Origin: Candidatus Yanofskyibacteriota bacterium
GTDB lineage: Bacteria; Patescibacteriota; Minisyncoccia; 2-02-FULL-40-12; GWA2-44-9
Direction of reading: 5' to 3'
DNA: 44,100 bases
Assembly (NCBI GenBank): GCA_023245235.1
Contig: JAHFKT010000001.1
Location: 3,923-48,022, forward strand
Of this stretch, positions 1-10,813 are shown piece by piece; the stretch's first letter is position 1; each line of letters starts with the position of its first letter. The notes below the pieces were generated by a model. It saw only the letters and a program-made list of their open reading frames with translations. It was not told where the DNA came from and made no database searches. The position numbers and the translations under genes are program-made.

Positions 1-960
1 ATCGAGCTGGCTGGTTGACTCTTCCCGCGGCCAGACACCGATATTGGATGCCCGATACAGTTCAGGCAACTGTGAAACTTTCACGAACGGATGCACAATA
101 CATCCACGGCATGACCTGATCAGATCGACATAGGTATTATCTCCCTCGCCGATGAATAGTCCCCGATACGGCTTGCCGAGTTCTTGGAGGCGATCGATGG
201 CCCGGGCCAGGCAATGGGGATTTTTGCCGCCATTCAATCTGCCAGAATATACACAGACGATGTCATTCGGAGAAAAACCAAGTCGGTTTCTTATCTCTTG
301 AATTTTTTTGTTGTCATCTTCAGTGTGTAGAGGATGGAACATATCGGTATCTACGCCCAGCGACTGGGTCACGATCTTATGTTTTGGGATTCGATAGAAG
401 TCATGAGCGATCTCTGCTGCATCCGGTGCGATCGCATAGCATCGTTCGATGACATCATTTTCCAGTTTAAGCTTCCGGCTGATCATATTGCCGATCAGCT
501 GGGTCAGTCGTTTCCGCCGGAAACCCCAGCGGTTCTTTTTATACAAGACCGATGCGTGAATGTGGCACTCAGTGAATAGGGGACGATTATACTCTTTCGC
601 GTATTCGGCGGCTTCCATCGTGGTGGCAGTGGCATTCTCAAACGTCTGGATAATGTCGGGGTCCAGTTTTACCAGGTATTCCTTGAGCCCGGTTATGCCG
701 GGCATGCTCCACTTGCCGGTTTCCCAGAGCGGTAACCGATGCAGGGTATAGCCGTCAATTTTTTTGATGCCGGTTTCCACGATAGCCGGTCCCAGCGATT
801 TTTCGTAGGAGCGTTTATAGATACTCTGATTGAAATAAACCTGCGCGGTGGAAGTGACAACATGTACATCCGCACCAAGTTTAGCAAGGAACTTCGGCAG
901 GAGATTCTCGGAGTAGCCCATATTTTCCGAAAACCAGGATGTTAAGAGGACGATTTTCAT
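1..960 (-). CDS. Glycosyltransferase family 4 (GT-B), C-terminus cut by the window edge
   Basis: Hand translation of the minus strand from ATG at 960: MKIVLLTSWFSENMGYSENLLPKFLAKLGADVHVVTS...VCVYSGRLNGGKNPHCLARAIDRL; no stop before position 1, so it is absent from the ORF track. Confidence 0.85.
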   Translation of the reverse strand, partial: MKIVLLTSWFSENMGYSENLLPKFLAKLGADVHVVTSTAQVYFNQSIYKRSYEKSLGPAIVETGIKKIDGYTLHRLPLWETGKWSMPGITGLKEYLVKLDPDIIQTFENATATTMEAAEYAKEYNRPLFTECHIHASVLYKKNRWGFRRKRLTQLIGNMISRKLKLENDVIERCYAIAPDAAEIAHDFYRIPKHKIVTQSLGVDTDMFHPLHTEDDNKKIQEIRNRLGFSPNDIVCVYSGRLNGGKNPHCLARAIDRLQELGKPYRGLFIGEGDNTYVDLIRSCRGCIVHPFVKVSQLPELYRASNIGVWPREESTSQLD

Positions 961-963
961 GAT

Positions 964-2076
964 TTAAAATGCTTTAATGATATCCCGGACGATCCTCCGG
1001 GAAGCTTTTCCATCGAACAGCGGGATATTTTTGACGGATCTTCGGTGAAGCTTTTTTGCCCAACGAACCGCCCGGCTTACTTGAGCCGGACTCAGATCAG
1101 CGAGGAGATAGTTGGCTCCGCAATCGACCGTAGACGGCCGCTCGGTCGTGGTTCTCATGGTTATCGTCGGGATCTTCAAAAAAGCACATTCTTCCTGTAT
1201 CCCGCCCGAATCGGTCACCACCAGCGCTGATTCTTTCACCAGCTTCATGAAATCGGGATAGTCGAGCGGCCCGATCAATTTGAGGCCCCGGATACTTTCC
1301 AGTTGTTGCCATAACCCGAACTTCTTTACGTTATGCATAGTCCTGGGATGGATAGGGAAAATAGCCGGCAGACCAGACTGGTTGATGACGCGCTTGATGG
1401 TCTCCAGCAATGTGTTCAGTGATTCCTTGCCGTCCACGTTGGCCGGGCGATGAAACGTCAGGACCGAGTAGCGGCCGGATTCCAGACCGTATCGTTGCAT
1501 AATGTCCGACTTCTCGATCTTGGGCATGGTGTTGAGCAGGTTGTCTATCATGACATTTCCTACGAAGTATACCCGACCTTTTTCAACGCGCTCGTTCCTT
1601 AAGTTCACCAGTCCTGACTTTTCGGTGACGAATAGCATGTCTGACAAGTGGTCGGTGATAATGCGATTGACCTCCTCGGGCATGGTTCGGTCAAAGCTTC
1701 TTAGCCCCGCCTCAACATGGGCTACCGGGATACCCAGTTTATTTGCGGCAATAGCCGCGGCCAGCGTAGAGTTCACATCGCCGACCACCACTACAAGGTC
1801 AGGTTTTTCGGCCAGTATGACCGGCTCAAGATTTCGGATGACCGCCGCTATCAGTGTCGTGGGGCGACCGGCATGAGCCCGGAGGCGATAATCCGGTTTC
1901 GGAATTTCCAGAGACCGGAAGAAGGAGTCCGATAATGCGCCGGTATGCTGGTCGGTGTGCACGAGCAGGGCTTTAATATTTCGATGGCGCCGGTACTCCT
2001 TGAACAGGGGAGCGATCTTCATGAAATTCGGCCGGGCGCCGACGACGTTGAGTATCTTTAGTGTTTTGGTAGCCAT
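964..2076 (-). CDS. wecB: UDP-N-acetylglucosamine 2-epimerase (non-hydrolysing)
   Basis: NVVGARPNFMKIAPLFKE, HVEAGLRSFDRTMPEEVNRIITDHLSD, FPIHPRT, VTDSGGIQEECAFLKIPTITMRTTTERP are WecB-family motifs. Confidence 0.95.
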   Translation of the reverse strand: MATKTLKILNVVGARPNFMKIAPLFKEYRRHRNIKALLVHTDQHTGALSDSFFRSLEIPKPDYRLRAHAGRPTTLIAAVIRNLEPVILAEKPDLVVVVGDVNSTLAAAIAANKLGIPVAHVEAGLRSFDRTMPEEVNRIITDHLSDMLFVTEKSGLVNLRNERVEKGRVYFVGNVMIDNLLNTMPKIEKSDIMQRYGLESGRYSVLTFHRPANVDGKESLNTLLETIKRVINQSGLPAIFPIHPRTMHNVKKFGLWQQLESIRGLKLIGPLDYPDFMKLVKESALVVTDSGGIQEECAFLKIPTITMRTTTERPSTVDCGANYLLADLSPAQVSRAVRWAKKLHRRSVKNIPLFDGKASRRIVRDIIKAF

Positions 2077-2079
2077 TGT

Positions 2080-2919
2080 TTATATTTTTTCAAAAAGGTA
2101 CCCGCTCCAATCGACAATTTTTCCTCTGACCGTAAACCATTCCCTTTGGTCATGATTTATCTGCTCTACGAGCCGGTAATTTTGTTTGCGGAAGAATGAC
2201 ATGAATTTATCGATTCCAAACACCCAGCACGGGTAGCTCGCGTCATAAATACTGGGCGAAACTTTCTGGACCACCATATGGTCCTCATTGCTCGAGGCCA
2301 GGAAAGGTATTTTGTCGAAGATGACGTACTTCGGCTGAAGGCGCATGATCTCCTCCAGTACGGCATATGGTTTTTCTATGTATTGAAGCGAACTGGATAG
2401 GAGTACCGCGTCGGGCTTATTGCCGCGGGCATATTCCGCAATGTTCGGGTAAAATTTCAGGTGCTCGTCCTCAAAATATTCCTTTCCGTAATCAAAGAAT
2501 TTTTTCTGCTCCACGATATTCCAGCGGAGCTCTTTAAGATGGCCGAGAAAACTCCGGTTCTGGAAGTAGCTGGTACCTAAAGAGCCGCCGAAATCGAGCA
2601 GATTCAGGCGGTTTTCGTTCCGGGAAGCGACCCAGAGGAGGGATGCCAGAAGATGCCATGAATGCTTGATGTGGGTCAGGATGGTGCTGTCCCGCTCGTA
2701 TACTGCAGTGCCGTTCCGGACCTGTAGCGCCGCCTTAAAAACCTTTTCCGTAATGATGTCGCTGTCATAGCCGGTCGCGTGAGCCCGAGCTTCCTGCCAG
2801 GTTTTGTATTCTTTCATGAAGCCGAATTTTCTGTTCCGGATACTTCGTCTCCGATACCAATCCGTAATGACGGGAGGGGTCAGACTTACGATGAATCTCT
2901 TGATGGCTTTGATGGTCAT
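2080..2919 (-). CDS. Putative methyltransferase, TIGR04325-like
   Basis: FGFMKEYKTWQEARAHATGYDSDIITEKV N-terminal signature; NLLDFGGSLGTSYFQNR SAM-binding-like motif. Confidence 0.75.
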   Translation of the reverse strand: MTIKAIKRFIVSLTPPVITDWYRRRSIRNRKFGFMKEYKTWQEARAHATGYDSDIITEKVFKAALQVRNGTAVYERDSTILTHIKHSWHLLASLLWVASRNENRLNLLDFGGSLGTSYFQNRSFLGHLKELRWNIVEQKKFFDYGKEYFEDEHLKFYPNIAEYARGNKPDAVLLSSSLQYIEKPYAVLEEIMRLQPKYVIFDKIPFLASSNEDHMVVQKVSPSIYDASYPCWVFGIDKFMSFFRKQNYRLVEQINHDQREWFTVRGKIVDWSGYLFEKI

Positions 2920-2922
2920 GAG

Positions 2923-4524
2923 TTAGAACTTAAATCCGAACCGCTCTATCTCTTCTTTATATATCTCGGCAACGATCCTGCGGGACTCTTCATTATAATG
3001 CTCCCGGTAATGTCGATGCTCTGTCCGGTTCTCGTGAGGCAGAATTACCCGCTCCTTGCCGATCTTGTCGCAGATGCGATCGAAGTCATCTTGCAGATTC
3101 TCGTAGCGGCCGATAAAATCGATACCGAAATCCTTGCCCGTCTCCGGGTCTTTTATCCAGCGCATCTGCGAGTAGAATATCTCATGCATATCCTCTATCC
3201 ATGCGGGGCCGTATTTATCATAGAAATGCTTCAGGAACTTGTTGATGTCACCATCGGTATCCAACCACTCTTTTGGTTGCCGTTTTAAAATATCAACGCC
3301 TGCGGCATGATCCCGCATCCGCCTGTCCAGGTAAAGATATATCGAGAGCACTCTGTCCCATGTATTTCTGATGAATACGAATTTGTAGTACCGGCCCCAT
3401 TTCTCCCTGGCCCTCTTCTTGATAAGTTCGGTCGGCGGACTGTATGCCCCGTGCATATCCGGAAATTGAGGAAGCATTGATGTACTGGCGGTCTTGGGCA
3501 TGCGGATGAATATGCACCTGTATTTATCCGAAACAAAGAGTTCTTCGTTCTGAGGGGGCGACCACGTTTTCTTCAGTGCTTTTTTAATTCTCTTTTTTAT
3601 CACCCGACCCATTAAACTTCCGCTTTTTTTCATGATGTCGACCCAGATAGTACCATTAAATCGTGTTTCTTTGGTGCCCAGCATTTTTTTGATGAATCTG
3701 AAAAAATATTTCGGTCCGCGGGACAAGCTATGGGCGGCATTCTGGCCGAGCTCATCAGCCAGGATCGCAAATGCCGGTTGATAGAACTTCGGGTTTATTT
3801 TACTCAAGTCTTTGATTATCTTCAGGATACCCTCGAACATATAGTCATCGGAATACTCCCAGAACATCTCATTCTGATTGGTGTGGGCGACCAGCGGCTT
3901 TGCATAATAAAACGTCTTGCCTTTTAGGGCCGTCGAACCGATGGTATACAGATGCTGATACAGGGACTTGATATGCCGGCGATGGCCTTCGATATCGATA
4001 GCATCCCGCCGCCAGCACATCCGGGAAGAGGTGTGAAAATCGTCAAACAGTTTGGCAATACTTTTTACATCTTCTTTGGGAATAACGCGGGAGTCGTCAA
4101 ATGATTGTAAGAGGGAAATATGGCCGTCGCGCTCACCGTGGATCTCCAGGGTGCTGGCCAGGAACGTGCAATCGGAGTGCTCGGCGATGATCTTTTTCAG
4201 TTCCGTCAGTGCATCGGGCAAAAGCCAGTCATCATCCGTGAGGAAAAACACATATGCTCCTTCGGCATGTTCAATAAGGAAAACCTCATTTGCTCCTTCT
4301 CCGCCATTTTTTTCAGTCCGCCAGCAGCGGATGTTTGGGTACCGGGCGGAAAATTCGGCCATGATGGCAGCCGTCTCCTGCTCCGGCGAAGCGTCATCGC
4401 GGACCAGTACCTCAACCTGTTGATCAAAACCGTTCTGGTGGACGATGCTTTCAAGGGCCCGCCGCAAGTAGCGTGGGCGTTTATAGGTCGGGATACAGAT
4501 GCTGACAGTTGGTTTATTGTCCAT
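2923..4524 (-). CDS. Glycosyltransferase family 2 fused to a C-terminal sulfotransferase (Sulfotransfer_2-like)
   Basis: N-term VSICIPTYKRPRYLRRALESI...VRDDAS...FFLTDDDWLLPDAL (GT2). C-term CIFIRMPKTASTSM (5'-phosphosulfate-binding-like) and FVFIRNTWDRVLSIYLY (3'-phosphate-binding-like). Start taken at the internal Met (MDNKPTVSIC) rather than 4566. Confidence 0.85.
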   Translation of the reverse strand: MDNKPTVSICIPTYKRPRYLRRALESIVHQNGFDQQVEVLVRDDASPEQETAAIMAEFSARYPNIRCWRTEKNGGEGANEVFLIEHAEGAYVFFLTDDDWLLPDALTELKKIIAEHSDCTFLASTLEIHGERDGHISLLQSFDDSRVIPKEDVKSIAKLFDDFHTSSRMCWRRDAIDIEGHRRHIKSLYQHLYTIGSTALKGKTFYYAKPLVAHTNQNEMFWEYSDDYMFEGILKIIKDLSKINPKFYQPAFAILADELGQNAAHSLSRGPKYFFRFIKKMLGTKETRFNGTIWVDIMKKSGSLMGRVIKKRIKKALKKTWSPPQNEELFVSDKYRCIFIRMPKTASTSMLPQFPDMHGAYSPPTELIKKRAREKWGRYYKFVFIRNTWDRVLSIYLYLDRRMRDHAAGVDILKRQPKEWLDTDGDINKFLKHFYDKYGPAWIEDMHEIFYSQMRWIKDPETGKDFGIDFIGRYENLQDDFDRICDKIGKERVILPHENRTEHRHYREHYNEESRRIVAEIYKEEIERFGFKF

Positions 4525-4531
4525 GGTGATA

Positions 4532-4756
4532 TTAAGATTCTTCGTCCGGAGTGATATGAACCTCATGGCCGCGTTTTTTGATCCAGAACGCGTGAACTAC
4601 CGTCCTCACGCCGTTAGAAATACTCGTGATGCCGACCGACAGCACCAGCTTACGGGTGAGTAGAAAGACGACCGTGAAATCTATCATCACGGCTACGATG
4701 CGCCATTCGATCGCTCTCCGGAATGCCTGCCATATTGTGAGTTCTTTTATTGCCAT
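4532..4756 (-). CDS. DUF2061 small membrane protein
   Basis: RRAIEWRIVAVMIDFTVVFLLTRKLVLSVGITSISNGVRTVVHAFW; DUF2061 proteins are commonly found next to APS kinase/ATP sulfurylase genes. Confidence 0.75.
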   Translation of the reverse strand: MAIKELTIWQAFRRAIEWRIVAVMIDFTVVFLLTRKLVLSVGITSISNGVRTVVHAFWIKKRGHEVHITPDEES

Positions 4757-4760
4757 TGAG

Positions 4761-6436
4761 TTAGATCAGTTCGTTCTTTTTAAGGTGATCAACGATCTGT
4801 TCAACACACTCTTTGGCGGAATATTTATCGGTCCTTAGTTCGAGCTCCGGGTTCAGCGGCTTTTCATATGGATCGGAAACTCCGGTGAAGTTCGGCAGCT
4901 CTCCGGCCCGGGCTTTTTTGTAGAGTCCTTGATGTCCCGCTGTTCGCAGACGTTCAACGGCGTATTTACGAACACCTCTATATAGGTACCGTTTGAGCCG
5001 ATGAGCTGCCGGTTCGAGTCCCGGCTCTTTTGGTAGGGAGCCAGCGCCGCGCAGATGGCGATGCCGCCGTGTTTGGTGATCTCACCGGCCACAAAGCCGA
5101 TGCGCTCGATATTGGTATCCCGGTCCTCTTTACTGAAACCGAGCCCCTTGGACAGGTTCAAGCGGACGACATCGCCGTCCAGCAGGGTTATTCTCCGGTC
5201 TTGGACCTCCGCCAGCTTCGTGGACAGCATCCTCGCGATCGTGGACTTGCCGGATGAAGGCAGCCCGGTGAAAAAAATGGTTATGCCGCCGCTCTCTTTC
5301 TCAACGCCCTTTTTTAGCTCCCGGATGACTTCAGGGAAAGAGAACCAGGCCGGCACTTTTTTGTTGGTGCGGAGCATATCCCTGAATTCAGTGCCCGATA
5401 TGTTCTGGATGGTGTGGTTCTTTTTGACCTCGTTGACGAACATATGCTTTTTAACCTCTTTTACGTACACGACCTCCGGAGCGAAGTAGGGGACGATGCC
5501 GATCTCTTTGGTATGCTTGGCCACTAATGTCTGGGCATCGTAGGGACCGTAGAACGGCACTCCCTTGGCGTCTTTGCCCGGGCCGGCATGGTCGCGGCCG
5601 ATGATAAAGTGAGTGGCGCCGTAGTTCTTCCGTATTAGGGCGTGCCACAATGCTTCCCGGGGTCCGGCCATCCTCATGGCCAGGGGCAGCAAGCTTAGCT
5701 TGGCGATGTCTTTGAGATATTTTTCATGGAGCTGTTGATAGCATCTGATCCTTGTTATCGCATCGATGTCGCCCTCTTTGGTCAGGCCGACCGAAGGATG
5801 AATGAGCAGGTTGCCTCCGATCTCCCGGGCTGCCCGTGTTAGGAGCTCATAGTGGCCGCGATGGATGGGGTTCCGGGTTTGGAATGCGATGACCTTTTTC
5901 CAGCCCAGCCGGGCGAACTCGGCTTTGAGCTGCGCCGGAGTCAGCCGCAATTCATGGAAAGAGTCGGTATATTCTTCGTAAGGGAGGCCGAGAACTTTGC
6001 CCCCGATGTACGTATCGCCGGTTTTTTCCAGAAGGTATTTAACCCCGGGATGAGCGGTATCGGTCGTTCCGTAAACCAACCGGGCCTCTTTCAGTTTGTC
6101 GGGTGTATAGACGGAGGACACTTTCAGTATTGCCCGGGGAACTCCGAACTTGTCGCACAAGATGACCTCCTGTCCTATTTTCATATTTGAACTTTTCCCG
6201 GCATCCAGGACGATGGGGATGGGCCAGAGGTCGCCATTGGCCAGCCGCATCTTTTCGACAACGGACCGGTAATCTTTTTCATCCAAAAAACCCTTCAAAG
6301 GGGCAAAGGCGCCATTGAGAATAAGGCCCAGGTCGCAGAGCTGCCGGTCGGTCAAGACAAGACGCGGCAGCGTTATCAGCTTTTGGTCAACGGACCCGGC
6401 GTTACTTTTTATCTTGTGTTTCGTGGCTTTGGTCAT
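4761..6436 (-). CDS. Bifunctional sulfate adenylyltransferase / adenylylsulfate kinase (PAPS synthetase); C-terminal frame interrupted near 4926
   Basis: Sat motifs [14 protein letters not shown] and [13 protein letters not shown] kinase P-loop [14 protein letters not shown] and DGDVVR. The 0-frame ORF stops at 4853, but the -1 frame continues the family sequence [50 protein letters not shown] to TAA at 4761-4763. Confidence 0.9.
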
Positions 6437-6442
6437 GGTAAA

Positions 6443-8242
6443 TTATTCCGTCGCGCCGACGCCTGATGTGTGGGCGTGATAGGTTTTATAAAAATTCGAA
6501 TTTGTATCATTGAGCAGTTCCTGAGGCGAGCCCTCTTCGATGATGGTCCCGGCATCAAGTATGAGAATCTTGTCGGCGTTCATGATGGTCGACAGCCGGT
6601 GGGCGATGACGAATACCGTTACTTTCCCCTTCAGCTTCTTGAGCGATTCCTGAATAAGAGCCTCTGACTGGTTGTCCAGAGAGCTTGTGGCTTCGTCCAG
6701 AATAAGGATCTGGGGTTTGCGGGCAAGGATCCGGGCAAGTGCCACACGCTGGCGCTGTCCGCCGGATATCTTGACCCCGCGTTCGCCGATGACCGTATTC
6801 AATCCGTCGGGCAGCTCCTTTATGAATTCGAGTATATTGGCGGCTTCCGCGGCTTTCATAATATCTTCTTGGGACAGGCGGCTATCGTAAAATCTGATAT
6901 TGTTCTCAACAGTATCGTTGAGCAGGAACACTTCCTGGGTCATGTAGCCGATATTTTTCCTCCAATCGCGGACATCCGTTCCGTTTATATTTCTGCCGTC
7001 GACAGTTATCGAACCGCCGGTCGGGCCTACGAGACGAAGCAGCAGGTCGGCCATGGTTGTTTTGCCGGCCCCGGAAGGTCCGATGAGACCCACTGTCTGG
7101 CCTTTGGCTATTTTGAACCGGACGGACCGGAGGACCTCATTCCCGTGATAAGAGAACCGTACGTCGTTGAACTCTACGCTGTCGTTGAAACTGAACGTAT
7201 TTCCTGCCGCAACTTCCTGATTCTTGTCGACTGACCGTTCGTAATCGGTGATGGACTGGACGTAGGGGACATTGGCCATGATGCTCTGGGCGGAGTTTTG
7301 TCCCGTCTGTACGAATGAGAACATCTTCTGAACGAGGTAGAGAATGGCCGCGAACGAGGCAATATCAAATGCCGGCTTATTGTAGTAGAACAGAACCAGC
7401 CCGGCAATGAATGAAAAACTGATCGGCTCAAAAAGCGAACCGATCCACGCCTTATATATGGCGGAGCGAAGCTCGATATTTTTGAACGCATCGAAATGTT
7501 CTTTTGCCGTCGATGAGACGACATCTTCGGCCGCTGATGCCTTGATCATCTTTACTCCGAGGATGTGCTCGTTAATGTAGTGGGCCAGCATTTTCTCCGC
7601 ATCCCGCGTCTTCAGTGCAAGGGCCCGGATCCTTTCCAGTATCGGGTAGAACACGAAAAATAGGACCAGTCCGAACACTGACGATAGCAGCATGATGGGC
7701 GGCGATATTTTGAAAGCTACGAAGCCGTATGTCAGGAAGCTGGTGGCAAAAATGATCAGATTGCTTATCTGGATCACCAACCCGGAAACGGCACTGACAT
7801 CTCTCATGACAACTTTTTCCAGATATCCGATCTTCTGGTCGATGAGGAAGGGCCAGGAAGCGTCGAATGTTTTTTCGAACAGCGCCTTCCGTGTCGAATA
7901 CTCGTAATCAGCCGATGCCGCCTCATTGATGTAGCGGGCCAGGAACTGGATGACGGCCTTCACGATGAACAGAGCGGCCATCAGGATCAACAGCGACTGG
8001 AGAGTGAACGGAATGTGCAGGGTGGTAAGTATCGACCGGATGGTCCTTGTCACGAAATTATCACCGCTGATGCCTCCGGTGAGCAATGCGAAGAGGGGAA
8101 TGATGACTCCGATGCCCAACGCGCCCGAAAAACCCGAAAGGAATCCCATGGCGGCTATCAGCAGGAATTTCCAACGGTAGCGGCCGAAGGCCGCCAGCAA
8201 CAGAACTTTCGCCCGCCCTATTTTCCCCGTGTTGATATACAT
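6443..8242 (-). CDS. ABC transporter, permease/ATP-binding fusion (MsbA-like exporter)
   Basis: GLIGPSGAGKTTMADLLLRL Walker A, VKISGGQRQRVALARILARKPQILILDEATSSLDNQSE signature and Walker B; N-terminal transmembrane domain. Confidence 0.95.
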   Translation of the reverse strand: MYINTGKIGRAKVLLLAAFGRYRWKFLLIAAMGFLSGFSGALGIGVIIPLFALLTGGISGDNFVTRTIRSILTTLHIPFTLQSLLILMAALFIVKAVIQFLARYINEAASADYEYSTRKALFEKTFDASWPFLIDQKIGYLEKVVMRDVSAVSGLVIQISNLIIFATSFLTYGFVAFKISPPIMLLSSVFGLVLFFVFYPILERIRALALKTRDAEKMLAHYINEHILGVKMIKASAAEDVVSSTAKEHFDAFKNIELRSAIYKAWIGSLFEPISFSFIAGLVLFYYNKPAFDIASFAAILYLVQKMFSFVQTGQNSAQSIMANVPYVQSITDYERSVDKNQEVAAGNTFSFNDSVEFNDVRFSYHGNEVLRSVRFKIAKGQTVGLIGPSGAGKTTMADLLLRLVGPTGGSITVDGRNINGTDVRDWRKNIGYMTQEVFLLNDTVENNIRFYDSRLSQEDIMKAAEAANILEFIKELPDGLNTVIGERGVKISGGQRQRVALARILARKPQILILDEATSSLDNQSEALIQESLKKLKGKVTVFVIAHRLSTIMNADKILILDAGTIIEEGSPQELLNDTNSNFYKTYHAHTSGVGATE

Positions 8243-8247
8243 GATAG

Positions 8248-8514
8248 TTACCAGTTCTTCACCGTTGATTTCGCCTTGCGTTTTATCTTCTGGTAGACGT
8301 GCACGGCTTTCCGCTCCACCCCGGGGGATATGACCCGCAATATTTCTTTGCCCAAAATGCGGTACTGCCGGCCGATCTTATTGGCCCGGATAAGGCCCTT
8401 CTTCAGCATCCGTTTAATGGTGCTCGGGCTTATCCTTAATAGCTCGCGGGTTTCGTCTGTCGTATAGATGCCGTTGGGGTTGATCTCTTCCATAAATTTA
8501 ATGCTATATTCCAA
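8248..8514 (-). CDS. Small helix-turn-helix protein (excisionase/MerR-like)
   Basis: YTTDETRELLRISPSTIKRMLKKGLIRANKIGRQYRILGKEIL matches the HTH_17-type pattern. Confidence 0.75.
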   Translation of the reverse strand: MEYSIKFMEEINPNGIYTTDETRELLRISPSTIKRMLKKGLIRANKIGRQYRILGKEILRVISPGVERKAVHVYQKIKRKAKSTVKNW

Positions 8515-8565
8515 TAGTATCAGTAGGTGTCATAAGGTGTCAATCAATTTTCTGTGGATGAGGTC

Positions 8566-8592
8566 AAAAAAAGGCCCCGCGAAAGCGGGGCC
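8566..8592 (-). terminator. Rho-independent terminator for the epimerase gene
   Basis: Stem GGCCCCGC-ttTC-GCGGGGCC followed on the minus strand by seven T. Confidence 0.85.
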
Positions 8593-8598
8593 GGAGGC

Positions 8599-9588
<990 letters not shown>

Positions 9589-9655
9589 TCAGCTGAAAAT
9601 ATCCGGAGAACGTAGCGAGAGCTGGTTTTATGTATTATATTGATAAAGACCCCCT

Positions 9656-10813
9656 ATGAATATTATCTATATTTCCAGTACGAGATTGCCGACGGAGAAA
9701 GCCCGCGGCGTGCAGATCATGAAGGCATGCGAAGCATTTGTCCGGAGCGGAGCGAAGCTCAGGCTTATCGTTCCCGACGTTATTAATCCGGTGCCGGGGG
9801 ATCCTTTTACTTTTTACGGCGTGCCGCCGATATTTACCATCGAAAGAGCAATGGGCCTTGATACGCTGTCCAGAACCATCGCCCGGTTCTCCGATACGTT
9901 CGCATTCTATGTCCGCTCCGTGGCATTTGCGATATTTTCGGTTCTGCCGCTTTTGGGACTACGGCGAAAGGGACACACATTTTATTCCCGGGACTACCCG
10001 GTACTGCTATTGCTGGCCCTCTTCGGTTTTAAGCCGGTGGCCGAGATACACAACTTTCACTCCAGAAGGCCGCGATGGCATATGCGATACATTTTCGAAA
10101 ATTCAAAAAAGATCGTGGTCAATGCCGAAGGCACCAGGGATGAGATACTGAAATATTACCCGATACCGCCATCAAAGATACTGGTCGCCCAGAACGGCGT
10201 TGACGTGGAATTTTTTAATGTCAAAGAATCCCAAGAAGAAGCCCGCCGGCATCTTCTGGTGCCATTGCACAAAACCGTCATCAGCTATGTCGGCCGTCTT
10301 GAGACCATCGGCCAGGAGAAGGGGGTCGGCGACCTCGTCGAGGCATTCAAGCTAGTTCACAAAAACTATCCCGATTCAGTGCTTTATATCATCGGGGGAC
10401 CGGGCGATTACGTGGATAAATACCGTAAGCAGGCCGGCGGATATCCTGATATCGTGTTCACCGGGCAGGTCGAATACCGGCAGATACCGTATTACTTGAG
10501 GGCGGTCGATATCGTCGTGATACCGTTTCCCGACACCCAACAATACCGGACCGCATCGCCAATTAAGCTGTTCGAGTTTCTTGCCGCCGGTAAGGCGATA
10601 GTCAGTTCCGATATCGCCTCGCTTCGCGTACATCTCAATGGCGGCAATGCGTTATTCTATCGGGCGGGTGACGCCTCCGATCTCGCTGACAAGCTTCAGG
10701 ACATTCTGAAACAACCGGACCTCATGCGGCAATTATCGGCCCGGGCACTTCTTGATTCCAAACAGCACTCGTGGCTTAATAGAGCCGATACCATCATGAA
10801 ATTCATCCGATGA
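9656..10813 (+). CDS. Glycosyltransferase family 4
   Basis: Rossmann-type N-term; VAQNGVDVEFF, ISYVGRLETIGQEKGVGDLVEAF, PIKLFEFLAAGKAIVSSDI. Confidence 0.9.
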   Translation: MNIIYISSTRLPTEKARGVQIMKACEAFVRSGAKLRLIVPDVINPVPGDPFTFYGVPPIFTIERAMGLDTLSRTIARFSDTFAFYVRSVAFAIFSVLPLLGLRRKGHTFYSRDYPVLLLLALFGFKPVAEIHNFHSRRPRWHMRYIFENSKKIVVNAEGTRDEILKYYPIPPSKILVAQNGVDVEFFNVKESQEEARRHLLVPLHKTVISYVGRLETIGQEKGVGDLVEAFKLVHKNYPDSVLYIIGGPGDYVDKYRKQAGGYPDIVFTGQVEYRQIPYYLRAVDIVVIPFPDTQQYRTASPIKLFEFLAAGKAIVSSDIASLRVHLNGGNALFYRAGDASDLADKLQDILKQPDLMRQLSARALLDSKQHSWLNRADTIMKFIR

